DNA of 53,568 nt from Bacillota bacterium (GCA_023450835.1 JAEXGM010000033.1:1-53568), one strand, 5' to 3'; counted from the stretch's first letter, positions 32,565-41,548 are shown. Notes: generated by a model from the sequence alone, not told the origin. Program-made: numbers and translations.

Positions 32565-35500
32565 ATGGCTAGAAAAATGAAAACCATGGATGGAAATAAT
32601 GCTGCGGCACATGTCTCCTATGCATTTACTGATGTTGCTGCCATCTATCCAATCACACCGTCTTCAGTTATGGCTGAAGTTACTGACGCATGGTCTGCGC
32701 AGGGAAGAAAGAACATTTTCGGACATGAAGTACAGGTTACTGAAATGCAGTCCGAAGCAGGAGCTGCCGGTACCGTTCACGGTTCCTTACAGGCAGGTGC
32801 TTTAACAACTACTTATACCGCATCACAGGGCTTACTTTTAATGATTCCTAACATGTACAAAATCGCAGGTGAGTTACTCCCCTGTGTTATTGACGTTTCT
32901 GCCCGTGCTTTAGCAAGCCACGCTCTGTCAATCTTCGGTGACCATTCCGACGTATATGCTTGTCGTCAGACAGGCTTTGCAATGCTTTGCTCCGGAAATG
33001 TACAGGAAGTTATGGATTTAGGCGCAGTTGCTCACCTTTCCACATTAAAGAGCCGTGTTCCTTTCCTTCATTTCTTCGACGGTTTCAGAACTTCTCACGA
33101 AATTCAGAAAATCGAAACATGGGATTACGAAGATTTAAAAGAAATGACCGATATGGATGCTGTTGCTGCTTTCCGTAAACGTGCCTTAAACCCTGAGCAC
33201 CCTGTAACACGCGGTACTGCACAGAACCCTGATATCTTCTTCCAGGCCAGAGAAGCTTGTAACCCTTATTATGATGCTGTTCCTGGTATTGTAGAAGATT
33301 ATATGAATAAAGTTAACGAAAAAATCGGAACAGATTATAAGCTGTTCAACTACTACGGTGCTGCTGATGCTACCCATGTAATTATTGCTATGGGTTCCGT
33401 ATGCGATACTATTGAAGAGACAATTGATTACTTAGCAGCTAAGGGTGAAAAGATTGGTTTAATCAAGGTTAGACTTTTCAGACCTTTCTCTGTAAAGCAT
33501 TTATTAGATGTTATTCCTGATTCTGTTGCTCAGATCAGCGTACTTGACAGAACAAAAGAGCCCGGTGCTCTTGGCGAACCTTTATGGTTAGATGTTGTTG
33601 CTGCCTTAAAGGAAAGCAAATTCAAGGATACCCCCGTATTCTCAGGCCGTTATGGTTTAGGCTCCAAGGATACAACACCCGCACAGATTGCTACAGTTTA
33701 CAAAAATGCTGAGAAGAAGAAATTCACAATCGGTATCGTAGATGATGTGACACACCTTTCCCTTGATGTGAAAGAAAAGATTAACACAACTCCTGAAGCA
33801 ACTATCAGCTGCAAATTCTGGGGACTTGGTGCCGACGGTACCGTAGGTGCTAACAAGAATTCCATCAAGATTATCGGTGACCATACAGACATGTATGCTC
33901 AGGCATATTTTGATTATGACTCCAAGAAGTCCGGTGGTATCACTACTTCCCACTTACGTTTCGGTAAAGCTCCTATTAAATCTACATACCTTGTAAGCCA
34001 GGCTAACTTTGTTGCCTGCCACAATCCTTCCTATGTAAGAAAATACAACATGGTTCAGGATTTAAAGGATGGCGGAACATTCTTACTTAACTGCGGATGG
34101 ACCATGGAAGAAATCGAAGCTCATTTACCCGGACAAGTTAAGCGTTATATCGCTGAACATGGTATCAAATTCTATACTATCGACGGTATCAGCATCGGTA
34201 AGGAAATCGGTCTTGGCGGACGTATCAACACCGTATTACAGGCAGCTTTCTTTAAATTAGCTAACATCATTCCCGTAGAAGATGCCGTTAAATACATGAA
34301 AGCAGCTGCTACCGCTTCTTACAGCAAGAAGGGTGAAGCTATCGTAAAGATGAACCATGACGCTATCGACCGTGGTATCACCGATGTAAAAGAAATTCAG
34401 GTTCCTGCTTCCTGGGCTGATGCAGAAGATGAAAGTATCGTAAGCGTTGCTACAGGTTCCAGAAAAGAAATCGTAGATTATGTAAATAACATTCAGAACG
34501 TAGTTAACTCCCAGAACGGTTACAGCCTTCCCGTTTCAACTTTCGTTGAAGCAGCTGACGGTACCTTCCCTCTTGGCTCTGCTGCATTTGAAAAACGTGG
34601 TATTGCAGTAGACGTTCCCACCTGGCATCCGGAAAACTGTATTCAGTGTAACTTCTGTTCTTATGTATGCCCTCATGCATCCATTCGTCCTGTTGCTATG
34701 ACAGAAGAGCAGGCTGCTAACGCTCCTGAAGGTTCTGTAAATGTTGATTTAACAGGTATGCCCGGATTTAAATTCGCTATCTCCGTATCCGCACTGGATT
34801 GCCAGGGCTGCGGTTCCTGCGTAAATGTTTGTCCTGGTAAGAAGGGTGAAAAAGCTCTTACAATGGAGAGCTTAGACAGCCAGTTAGAATCTCAGAAATT
34901 ATTTGATTACGGTGTTGAAATTGGATATCCTGATGAAGTTGTTACCAAATTTAAGGAAACAACTGTTAAGGGAAGCCAGTTCAAGAAGCCTTTACTTGAG
35001 TTTTCCGGAGCTTGCGCAGGCTGCGGTGAAACACCTTATGCAAAACTTGCTACACAGTTATTCGGAGACAGAATGTACATTGCCAATGCAACCGGATGCT
35101 CTTCTATCTGGGGCGGCAGCGCACCTTCCACTCCTTATACCGTAAATAAAGAAGGCAAAGGTCCCGCTTGGGCTAACTCCTTATTTGAAGACAATGCAGA
35201 GTACGGTTATGGTATGGCTCTTGCACAGAAAGCTCTCAGAAAACGTCTTATCTCTTCTGTAGAAGCACTTTCCGCTGTTGTTGAGAAAGAAGATATCAAA
35301 GCTGCTTGCGAACAGTATCTTGCTACAAAAGATACCGGTGCTTTAAACGGAGCTGCTTCCACAGAATTGATTGCTGCTCTTGAGAGCTGCGGCTGTGATA
35401 ACGAAGACAGAGCTAACATCTTGGCAAACAAAGATTTCTTATCCAAGAAGTCCCAGTGGATCTTCGGTGGTGACGGATGGGCTTATGATATCGGCTTCGG

Positions 35501-36101
35501 CGGATTAGACCATGTAATTGCCAGCGGTGAAGATGTTAACATCTTAGTATTCGATACCGAAGTTTATTCCAATACAGGCGGACAGTCCTCCAAGTCTACA
35601 CCTACCGGTGCTATCGCTCAGTTCGCAGCTGCCGGTAAAGAAGTTAAGAAGAAGGATTTAGCTGCTATCGCAATGAGCTATGGCTATGTATACGTAGCAC
35701 AGATTGCTCAGGGCGCTGATTACAACCAGTGTGTAAAGGCATTTGTAGAAGCTGAAAGCTACAACGGACCTTCTATTATCATCGCTTATGCTCCTTGTAT
35801 CAACCATGGTATCAAGGGTGGCATGAAGGGTGCTCAGACAGAAGAGAAACGTGCTGTTGCTTGCGGATACTGGCACTTATTCCGTTTCGATCCTCGTCTG
35901 GAAGCTCAGGGCAAGAATCCATTCCAGTTAGACTCCAAAGAGCCTACTGCTGATTATCAGGAATTCCTTGCAAGCGAAGTAAGATACAGTTCTCTTGCAC
36001 GTTCCAATCCGGATAGAGCAAAAGAACTCTTTGAAAGAGCTGAAGCCAGTGCAAAGGCTAAGTACAAGAAACTTGTACGTCTTGCTTCCTGGGAAGATTA
36101 A
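32565..36101 (+). CDS. nifJ: Pyruvate:ferredoxin (flavodoxin) oxidoreductase
   Basis: Oxidises pyruvate to acetyl-CoA and CO2 and reduces ferredoxin or flavodoxin; in fermenters it is central to energy metabolism and a likely electron source for nitrogenase. The 1178-residue single-chain enzyme has the pyrimidine-binding domain (AIYPITPSSVMAE), the gamma domain (VGANKNSIKIIGDHTDMYAQ), a two-cluster ferredoxin domain (CIQCNFCSYVCPH and CQGCGSCVNVCPG, residues 690-760), and the TPP domain (CAGCGETPYAKL, GDGWAYDIGFGGLDHV, NTGGQSSKSTP). Codon use is strongly biased, typical of an abundant protein. AAGGAGG lies 10 bases before the ATG. The name nifJ follows family usage; the gene is not in the nif operon. 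Confidence 0.96.
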   Translation: MARKMKTMDGNNAAAHVSYAFTDVAAIYPITPSSVMAEVTDAWSAQGRKNIFGHEVQVTEMQSEAGAAGTVHGSLQAGALTTTYTASQGLLLMIPNMYKIAGELLPCVIDVSARALASHALSIFGDHSDVYACRQTGFAMLCSGNVQEVMDLGAVAHLSTLKSRVPFLHFFDGFRTSHEIQKIETWDYEDLKEMTDMDAVAAFRKRALNPEHPVTRGTAQNPDIFFQAREACNPYYDAVPGIVEDYMNKVNEKIGTDYKLFNYYGAADATHVIIAMGSVCDTIEETIDYLAAKGEKIGLIKVRLFRPFSVKHLLDVIPDSVAQISVLDRTKEPGALGEPLWLDVVAALKESKFKDTPVFSGRYGLGSKDTTPAQIATVYKNAEKKKFTIGIVDDVTHLSLDVKEKINTTPEATISCKFWGLGADGTVGANKNSIKIIGDHTDMYAQAYFDYDSKKSGGITTSHLRFGKAPIKSTYLVSQANFVACHNPSYVRKYNMVQDLKDGGTFLLNCGWTMEEIEAHLPGQVKRYIAEHGIKFYTIDGISIGKEIGLGGRINTVLQAAFFKLANIIPVEDAVKYMKAAATASYSKKGEAIVKMNHDAIDRGITDVKEIQVPASWADAEDESIVSVATGSRKEIVDYVNNIQNVVNSQNGYSLPVSTFVEAADGTFPLGSAAFEKRGIAVDVPTWHPENCIQCNFCSYVCPHASIRPVAMTEEQAANAPEGSVNVDLTGMPGFKFAISVSALDCQGCGSCVNVCPGKKGEKALTMESLDSQLESQKLFDYGVEIGYPDEVVTKFKETTVKGSQFKKPLLEFSGACAGCGETPYAKLATQLFGDRMYIANATGCSSIWGGSAPSTPYTVNKEGKGPAWANSLFEDNAEYGYGMALAQKALRKRLISSVEALSAVVEKEDIKAACEQYLATKDTGALNGAASTELIAALESCGCDNEDRANILANKDFLSKKSQWIFGGDGWAYDIGFGGLDHVIASGEDVNILVFDTEVYSNTGGQSSKSTPTGAIAQFAAAGKEVKKKDLAAIAMSYGYVYVAQIAQGADYNQCVKAFVEAESYNGPSIIIAYAPCINHGIKGGMKGAQTEEKRAVACGYWHLFRFDPRLEAQGKNPFQLDSKEPTADYQEFLASEVRYSSLARSNPDRAKELFERAEASAKAKYKKLVRLASWED

Positions 36102-36139
36102 TTCTAGTTCAAATAAACGGCCGAAATAAAAGCATGCAA

Positions 36140-36180
36140 AGAGGCTGGACACCAATGGTAATCATTGATGTCCAGCCTCT
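36140..36180 (+). terminator. Terminator of the PFOR gene
   Basis: AGAGGCTGGACA...TGTCCAGCCTCT with CAATG/CATTG inside, followed by TTATTATTA. It lies 39 bases after the stop codon. Confidence 0.85.
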
Positions 36181-36212
36181 TATTATTATACTTTTCTCAC
36201 GCTTACAATGCT

Positions 36213-36241
36213 AAAAAAACAGAGTAGAAAATTCTACTCTG
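36213..36241 (-). terminator. Terminator of the cold-shock gene
   Basis: Minus-strand CAGAGTAGA-ATTT-TCTACTCTG followed by TTTTTTT, about 86 bases after the csp stop. Confidence 0.9.
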
Positions 36242-36327
36242 CAAAAATTTAAATTATCTAATGACACAAATCTTCGAATGGATTCTTAATCAGTACATCT
36301 GCTAATTTATTTTGTTATAGTTCGATC

Positions 36328-36537
36328 TTATGCTACTCTTACATTAGAAGCTTTGATCTTATTGCTTTTAGGATCTTTTTCAATATCAAAAGTTACCTTC
36401 TGACCTTCGTCAAGATTTTTAAAACCATTTGATTCAATTGCTGAAAAGTGTACAAAGATATCTTCTCCGCCATTGTCATTTGTTATAAAACCATAACCTT
36501 TTTGTGAATTAAACCATTTTACTATACCATTGTTCAT
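36328..36537 (-). CDS. Cold-shock domain protein
   Basis: RNA-binding chaperone of 69 residues with both RNA-contact motifs: KGYGFIT (RNP1) and DIFVHFS (RNP2), plus the usual GIVKWFNSQ start and KASNVRV end. ATG 36537 follows GGAGG by 7 bases; upstream in-frame codons lie in an AT-rich leader. It stands alone between its own terminator and an upstream spacer of over 300 bases with a large inverted repeat. The exact Csp paralogue cannot be told. Confidence 0.94.
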   Translation of the reverse strand: MNNGIVKWFNSQKGYGFITNDNGGEDIFVHFSAIESNGFKNLDEGQKVTFDIEKDPKSNKIKASNVRVA

Positions 36538-36732
36538 GATTAGTACCTCCATTTTATTATTTGTATCAATATAAAAAAATTGACTTGACTCCAAATCATT
36601 TAAAATAATGACTTGAAATACAGGTCAACATAATAATTTATTGATTACTCTCTAACTATAACACGATTTTGTAAAAGAGTCAACCTATTTTTTACAATTT
36701 AATATTTTTTATCAGTCTTTCACATTGGGGAC

Positions 36733-36809
36733 GGAAATTTGCACAAAGCAGAAAGACTCAAGCGCTGGTTCCAAGGCGCATTCGTTCTTTCTGCTTTGTG
36801 CAAATTTCC
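36733..36809. repeat. Perfect 24-bp inverted repeat
   Basis: Arms at 36733-36756 and 36786-36809 are exact reverse complements (beginning GGAAATTTGCACAAAGCAG), around a 29-base loop containing AGCGCTGGTTCC. The sequence just outside is CATTGGGGAC. Neither strand shows a U-run, so it is not a simple terminator. It could be a MITE- or REP-type element. Confidence 0.85.
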
Positions 36810-36851
36810 TGTAAACATAACGAAACGAGACTTTTTGCACTCATATCATTA

Positions 36852-37778
36852 TTATTTTAATAGCAGCTCTGCAATCAACATTATAACAGGAATAGTAATG
36901 ATTGCAGCCAGGGTACTCACAGAATACAGCTCAGAGGCGTATAGATGGTTCTTATTGTAGCGAAGGGCAAACAGTGTGCCTGTTGCAGCTACAGGGCAGC
37001 CTGAGGCTAAAACGGCCGTTGTGATGACCTTATGGTCCAAAGGCAGTTTAAAATAAAGCAAGAGCAAACATAACGGTATGGCAAATTGCTTGATGAATAT
37101 AATCAGATAAATCCTTCCTTTACGGAATATCTTTTTAATTTCAGACTGCGCCAGGGTTACTCCTGCAATTATCATAGCAAGGGGTGTATTCATAGACGCT
37201 ACATAATCCATGGAATGAAACAGTATTCCGGGTGTCCTGACGCTAAGAAGGAAGAAAACAAGCCCTGCAATGCTGGCAATAAAGGTCGGTGAAATCAGAG
37301 TCTTAACCAGGGCCTTCATATTCCTGTGCCCGGTCATAAGAATGACACCATGAGTCCAGACCAACAGGTTAAACACAGTCATATAAGCCGTCAGATAGAA
37401 AACACCTTCACTTCCGTACAAACTGTTAATTAAGGGGATTCCCATGAACCCGCAGTTGGAATAAATACAGGAAAACCGCTCCAGAGGAATATCCTGTTTA
37501 TTCTTTCCTCTTACTAACAACCTTGCTCCGCCAATAGCAACTAAATGGCTGATAATAGCCAATGCAAAGGATATTGCCAGTCCGCTAAGTAATTCTTTAT
37601 TAAAATCTCTTTGATAGGAATTAAAAATTAAGAGAGGATTTACAACCAGAAGCAAAAAGTCAGAAAGCTTTTTATTGGTTTCCTGATTTATAATCTTAAT
37701 CTTATAACAAAAGAAACCCAAAACCATAATCAGAAACATAATTAATATTTGATTCAGTGCAATTACTGCCAGTGACAT
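36852..37778 (-). CDS. AEC-family permease (auxin efflux carrier type)
   Basis: Inner-membrane transporter of 308 residues with about ten hydrophobic segments in two five-helix halves. Family landmarks: LSDFLLLVVNPLLIFNSYQ near residue 40, SNCGFMGIPLINSLYG near 110, and LASGCPVAATGTLFALRYN in the second half. In bacteria such carriers often export or import malate or other carboxylates; the substrate here is unknown. ATG 37778 has AGAGG 7 bases upstream. A consensus promoter with its -35 at 37854-37859 rules out the longer reading frame. Confidence 0.88.
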   Translation of the reverse strand: MSLAVIALNQILIMFLIMVLGFFCYKIKIINQETNKKLSDFLLLVVNPLLIFNSYQRDFNKELLSGLAISFALAIISHLVAIGGARLLVRGKNKQDIPLERFSCIYSNCGFMGIPLINSLYGSEGVFYLTAYMTVFNLLVWTHGVILMTGHRNMKALVKTLISPTFIASIAGLVFFLLSVRTPGILFHSMDYVASMNTPLAMIIAGVTLAQSEIKKIFRKGRIYLIIFIKQFAIPLCLLLLYFKLPLDHKVITTAVLASGCPVAATGTLFALRYNKNHLYASELYSVSTLAAIITIPVIMLIAELLLK

Positions 37779-37830
37779 AAGAAAACCTCTTCGGTAGAAT
37801 TTATGTAAAATAATATGCTCATACTTGGAT

Positions 37831-37859
37831 ATCATAGCAAAATAACCGTGCTCTGTCAA
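37831..37859 (-). promoter_or_regulatory. Consensus promoter of the AEC permease gene
   Basis: On the minus strand TTGACA - 17 bases - TATGAT, about 50 bases before the start codon. Confidence 0.85.
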
Positions 37860-37929
37860 TTGATTCGCCAGGATGGCAACGGCAAACGCAGAAAGCCTCT
37901 TATTATCTAATTGTTGCCTTTATAGTTCT

Positions 37930-37995
37930 CTTATAAAAATGCAGAAGCAATTGTTCAGAAATACTTATATTAAGCTTCCTAACAACCTCTTCTGC
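37930..37995 (-). terminator. Possible terminator downstream of the O-antigen-ligase-like gene
   Basis: Minus-strand GCAGAAG...CTTCTGC with TTGTT/AACAA inside, followed by ATTTTTAT. It lies after the hairpin-repeat array that follows the gene ending at 38316. A 30-codon open stretch crosses it but has no start codon. Confidence 0.5.
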
Positions 37996-38049
37996 ATCCG
38001 TTACACATTCATTTAATTATAACTTTTATAATAAAAAGGCTACTATTCC

Positions 38050-38316
38050 CGATTCCCCGCAAGTTCATACTGAGGAATTCGCAAGCACATATTTGTGTAG
38101 AAAAAATACTGTTCAGCTTTTCCCTCTCTTTTCTATGCCCTCCCCAACTCGCCTCAAGTTTGTGCCGAGGATTTCGCAGGCACATACTTGTGTAGGAAAA
38201 ATACTGTTCAGCTTTTCCCTCTCTTTTCTATGCCCTCTCCAACGCGCCTCAAGTTTGTGCCGAGGATTTCACAGGCACATACTTGTGTAGGAAAAATGTC
38301 TCTCAATTTTTCCTAC
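38050..38316 (-). repeat. Tandem array of three double-hairpin repeats
   Basis: Three units of 95 bases (steps 38093, 38188 and 38283). Each has the hairpin CAAGTTTGTGCC/GGCACATACTTG with the GAGGATTTCGCA loop (plus-strand view) and an AGGAAAAA hairpin. The minus-strand unit nearest the gene begins at the stop codon of the O-antigen-ligase-like gene, and its GTAGGAAAAAT/ATTTTTCCTAC stem is perfect. Both stems differ in sequence from those at 16473, 40384 and 47600, but the loops and the GTTGGxxAGGG tail are conserved. Confidence 0.85.
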
Positions 38317-39560
38317 TATGCGCTAGCTCTTTCTTTTACATTTTCTTTGCTTATCAGCAGTTCCTTGGAAGTGTCACAAGATTTCTTGCAATAAACAATT
38401 ACCGGTGTAACCTTTTGAACCATATATCCCGGTATTCTACCGTAAATGCTGTTATCTGCCACAGCTGCAATCTTCTTATAGGCAGCTGCTTCTGTCTTAA
38501 AGGCACCGGCTCCTGCTAAGAGGAATATAAACAACGGGAGGGTCTGAAGCCACATAAGAGTAATGTCTGTAAGGCCATGTACAAGAGCTGCTCCCACCAC
38601 TCCAAGTATAAGTGAAGTAATCTTTGTATTTCTCTGGTAGTAACATCTTTTTAAAATATTCATCAGGTATTTCCCTGCGGCTGCCACTAAAACAGCGCTT
38701 CCGAGAAATCCGTAATTCAGCAGGGATTCCAATATAATACTGTGGGAATGAGCAACAATCTTCCCGGTCTGAAGTGTATTATAGGCATAGGTCAAAACTC
38801 CCTTACCAAACAAGGGTGCTTCTTTGATGTATTGGATAGCATTCTGCCATATCTGAAAACGCATGCTGAGTGTAAGATTGGCCTGGGATATTCTTGGTAT
38901 AATGTCCGGGTCAACAACTAAAATGGCTGCAATACCAACAACTGCAACACCTACAAAGGATGCCAGCAGACGGTAATAACGAAGCACCAGCAGCATTACT
39001 GAAACTCCTGCCAACACTTCCACCCATCCAAACATACTCTGACTCAGATAAATATTAATCAGATTCATCACTATTGCAATATAAAATATATGTGGGTTTC
39101 CTTGTCTTGTAAGCAGCTTATAGGCACAGATTAATACAACAGTGGCCGATATAGTTGCAAAATAATTCGGGTAGAAGAACATACTGCATACCCGTTCATA
39201 ATGAAGCTCATGGTTATTTATCAATACTTGTTCAACCAAAGCATAAACCGTTGAGAAGCAGCTGAATACACACATAATATTTAAGCACTTCTCATAAAGT
39301 TTTGCAGTCATAACATGGTACTGAAAGATTCCAAGAATGGCTGCCAATGTAAATGCAAAGCCTCCTAAGACTCCCATCCAGTTACCGTAAATTAAAGAAA
39401 TCACCTGAAAGAATAGCTGAAAGCTTAAGATTGCTTTAAATTCTTTATGCTCCAGGCACATTTCTCTTGTCTGTTTATTAATGGCTATATAAATAGCGAT
39501 GGAAACCAATATTATTCCGGATATCATATAAGGCAGAAATATAGATGCTGCCGCCGCCAT
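38316..39560 (-). CDS. O-antigen ligase / polymerase-like membrane protein
   Basis: A 414-residue polytopic protein with eleven or so hydrophobic segments. A large extracytoplasmic loop (about residues 215-270) and a downstream AHSHSIILESLLNYGFLG motif are typical of the Wzy/WaaL O-antigen ligase family. It probably polymerises or ligates a surface glycan. The ATG at 39560 lacks a Shine-Dalgarno site. The frame stays open upstream to about 39675, where AGAGGCGG occurs but only non-standard start codons (ATA, ATT) follow, so the N-terminus is uncertain. The stop codon abuts a hairpin-repeat array. Confidence 0.75.
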   Translation of the reverse strand: MAAAASIFLPYMISGIILVSIAIYIAINKQTREMCLEHKEFKAILSFQLFFQVISLIYGNWMGVLGGFAFTLAAILGIFQYHVMTAKLYEKCLNIMCVFSCFSTVYALVEQVLINNHELHYERVCSMFFYPNYFATISATVVLICAYKLLTRQGNPHIFYIAIVMNLINIYLSQSMFGWVEVLAGVSVMLLVLRYYRLLASFVGVAVVGIAAILVVDPDIIPRISQANLTLSMRFQIWQNAIQYIKEAPLFGKGVLTYAYNTLQTGKIVAHSHSIILESLLNYGFLGSAVLVAAAGKYLMNILKRCYYQRNTKITSLILGVVGAALVHGLTDITLMWLQTLPLFIFLLAGAGAFKTEAAAYKKIAAVADNSIYGRIPGYMVQKVTPVIVYCKKSCDTSKELLISKENVKERASA

Positions 39561-39855
39561 AATAAGATTGCTGTCTGTTAAAATAGCTTCAACTGATTTC
39601 GTCTTTATATTAAATTGTATTTGTTCTATATTTCTGGTAATTACTTTATCCTTTATGACAACCCGCCTCTTTTCCTTTTAGGTGAGAAGACTGAAGAAAA
39701 GTCTCATTTCTGTCTATCACAAAGAGGGATTTTATCATATATAAAGTTAATTATCAATTTGCTATATCCTTAATCTTATTTATGTTTTCCTTAATATTTT
39801 CCTAATATTTATGAAGATGCCTTAAGAATTCCACGGGTATCCTTATTCGCTGCTG
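39561..39855. other. Gap upstream of the O-antigen-ligase-like gene
   Basis: Contains the open extension of that frame (39561-39675) and an AT-rich stretch before the cobO stop. No promoter or RNA was identified. Confidence 0.3.
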
Positions 39856-40383
39856 TTAATATTCAATCCCTTTTCTGGCAATTATTTTTTTATCATAGGG
39901 ATGCTTTATCTTGCGGATTTCCGATACATAATCCGCATATTCCGTGAATAACGGGTCCGGGTCCCTGCCTGTCAGTACCAGCTCCAGAGCATCTTTTTTA
40001 TTCTTAATCAACTCCTCTACCAAGGTCCTGTCTAACAGGTTGTGGTTATAAGCTGCACATGCTTCATCCAGGACCAGCAGGTCACATTGTCCATCGTCAA
40101 CCAAGCCCAGAGCTATCTTAAGATTATCGTTATGAAGTTCGGTGATGGCATGCTTATCCTCTTCCGTCATCCGGTTAAAAAAGCCATAATCTTTTTCATT
40201 TCGAATTACCGTAATGTTATCTATGTTTCTTAATACTTCGACTTCACCGGACTCCATTGACTTTAAGAACTGAAGAAATACCACCTTCATTCCGCATCCG
40301 GCTGCCCGTATACTAAGACCTGCCGCCGCAGTGGTCTTCCCTTTCCCATCGCCGCAATATACATGAATTAGCCCTGTATCCAT
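39856..40383 (-). CDS. cobO: Cob(I)yrinic acid a,c-diamide adenosyltransferase
   Basis: Adds the adenosyl group to cobalt(I) corrinoids in coenzyme B12 synthesis (BtuR/CobO type). The 175-residue protein has the P-loop GDGKGKTTAA near residue 9, VFLQFLKSM near 40, LLVLDEACAAYNHNLL near 95 and LVLTGRDPDPLFTEYADYVS near 130. ATG 40383 (MDTGLIHVY) is preceded at 11 bases by AGAAAGGG, which is the tail of a hairpin-repeat copy; an in-frame GTG 12 bases earlier overlaps that site. No other cobalamin genes are adjacent. Confidence 0.92.
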   Translation of the reverse strand: MDTGLIHVYCGDGKGKTTAAAGLSIRAAGCGMKVVFLQFLKSMESGEVEVLRNIDNITVIRNEKDYGFFNRMTEEDKHAITELHNDNLKIALGLVDDGQCDLLVLDEACAAYNHNLLDRTLVEELIKNKKDALELVLTGRDPDPLFTEYADYVSEIRKIKHPYDKKIIARKGIEY

Positions 40384-40621
40384 TCTAGCTACCACCCTTT
40401 CTCAACGTGTGAGTTATGCTTTCCAATAATTCACACTATATCTACACTCTTACAACATGCTGCAAGATTACGCCAAGGATTTCGCAGGCGCAATCTTGTC
40501 TGTGAATTATGCTTTCCAATAATTCACACTGCAGCCATACCCTTTCCAACTCGCCGCAAGATTGCGCCGAGGATTTCGCAGGCGCAATCTTGTCTGTGAA
40601 TTATGCTTTCCAATAATTCAC
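40384..40621 (-). repeat. Hairpin-repeat array upstream of cobO
   Basis: On the minus strand two complete units and one lacking the second hairpin. The TGTGAATTAT...ATAATTCACA stem occurs three times (ends near 40436, 40528 and 40621). The second hairpin is CAAGATTGCGCC/GGCGCAATCTTG, perfect in one copy and with one A-C/G-U change in the other. The incomplete unit runs straight into AGAAAGGG, the ribosome binding site of cobO. Confidence 0.85.
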
Positions 40622-40717
40622 ATAGCCTGCACGGATTTGAAAGAAGAAGGCACCGCATTTTCATACAACTATCCATGTGGTGCCTTTACACGTACCTCGA
40701 TCAAAAGTGCAGGCTAT
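40622..40717 (+). ncRNA. Candidate structured RNA or nested-hairpin element
   Basis: Closing helix ATAGCCTGCAC (40622-40632) with GTGCAGGCTAT (40707-40717), and an inner 12-pair helix AAGGCACCGCAT (40647-40658) with ATGTGGTGCCTT (40675-40686). The one imperfect pair is G-U on the plus strand and C-A on the minus, favouring plus-strand RNA. TTTTG follows the closing helix. No known family recognised. Confidence 0.45.
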
Positions 40718-40785
40718 TTTGTATATTATTATTTATTATGATTGATTTTAAAAATCTGTCAAGGCCGTTCTCTCTATTTCCGACT

Positions 40786-41166
40786 TTATGCCGTGTACCT
40801 GGTATTTTTCTCTGTACGCAGTACATAGTTCTTTGCGCCTTCTATTCTGCTTAGGGTCAAGTGATATCCCCCTTCCAGAATCCCTCTGGTCGTAAAATAG
40901 ACTTTCATCTGTTCACTTAAGTCTTTTACCAGATCATTAATGGATTTATACTCAGAAAGGCTTATTTCTTCCAGTAGTTTGAGTGTCTGTTTAATGCCCT
41001 CAAGCTGCTTTTCATAAATTGTAAGATTTCCATGGTAGGTAAAATTCTTAATTACTCTTTCGCTATGTTCTTTGTGAGAGATATCAATATGTTCATTAAT
41101 TTCATTTATGAGGTCATTCAGTTCAATTCTTAAAATGTCGACATATTTGTTTAATTTTCGTACCAT
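40786..41166 (-). CDS. Small coiled-coil protein of unknown function
   Basis: I do not recognise this 126-residue protein. It is predicted almost wholly helical, with heptad-like spacing at residues 5-40 (KYVDILRIELNDLINEINEH) and 50-90 (IYEKQLEGIKQTLKLLEEIS), and a basic end. No signal peptide or membrane segment. GGAGT lies 6 bases before the ATG. It stands alone, with the nested-hairpin element and the cobO repeat array downstream. Confidence 0.6.
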   Translation of the reverse strand: MVRKLNKYVDILRIELNDLINEINEHIDISHKEHSERVIKNFTYHGNLTIYEKQLEGIKQTLKLLEEISLSEYKSINDLVKDLSEQMKVYFTTRGILEGGYHLTLSRIEGAKNYVLRTEKNTRYTA

Positions 41167-41395
41167 ATTTTTACTCCTTCCATATGAGAGGATACCATGC
41201 GAGTGTAAACTGGTAAAATTGATATATGCTACTTTTATTTTAGCATAATTTCACAGCTGATACAATGTTTATATTGCCGGTTTACATCTTATTTACAATA
41301 TGTTGATGCGGTAATTTCCTGTTCTCCTTTAATTTGTGCTAGTTAACATATTGAAGGCTTTGCTTTTTATATGACTATAAACAGTATTAGATCAC
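41167..41395. other. Gap upstream of the coiled-coil gene
   Basis: AT-rich, probably holds the promoter of the 40786 gene. Nothing else supported. Confidence 0.3.
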
Positions 41396-41437
41396 AAAAA
41401 TCCCCATGAGGATTCTATTAAAAGAAAGCTCATGGGG
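41396..41437 (-). terminator. Terminator of the sugar-catabolism operon
   Basis: CCCCATGAG/CTCATGGGG arms (41402-41410 and 41429-41437) followed on the minus strand by ATTTTTG, about 110 bases after the isomerase stop. Confidence 0.7.
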
Positions 41438-41443
41438 TTGTAG

Positions 41444-41524
41444 GTTGAAAAAACAAAAGCAGTTTTTCAACTACGTATTCAGGAATATCAAATCGAAGAT
41501 TCGATATTCACGAAAGGAGTTAAA
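41444..41524 (+). repeat. Two-hairpin leader-like element on the plus strand
   Basis: GTTGAAAAA...TTTTTCAAC, then GAATATC...GATATTC, then GAAAGGAG five bases before an ATG. It closely matches the minus-strand element directly before the glycerate kinase gene (47590-47670). Here it points into the 3' end of an opposing gene, so the start codon has no real gene behind it. Confidence 0.6.
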
Positions 41525-41548
41525 ATGAAAAGATTTCCTGATGTATCT

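Noticed and set aside
37908..38020. Short open minus-strand stretch resembling a protein fragment
   Set aside because: About 36 codons, no start codon, and it overlaps a terminator-like hairpin; chance cannot be excluded.
38093..38519. Plus-strand reading frames with repeated peptides (start CRKN...)
   Set aside because: They arise from the 95-base repeats, which are not multiples of three, and have no ribosome binding sites.
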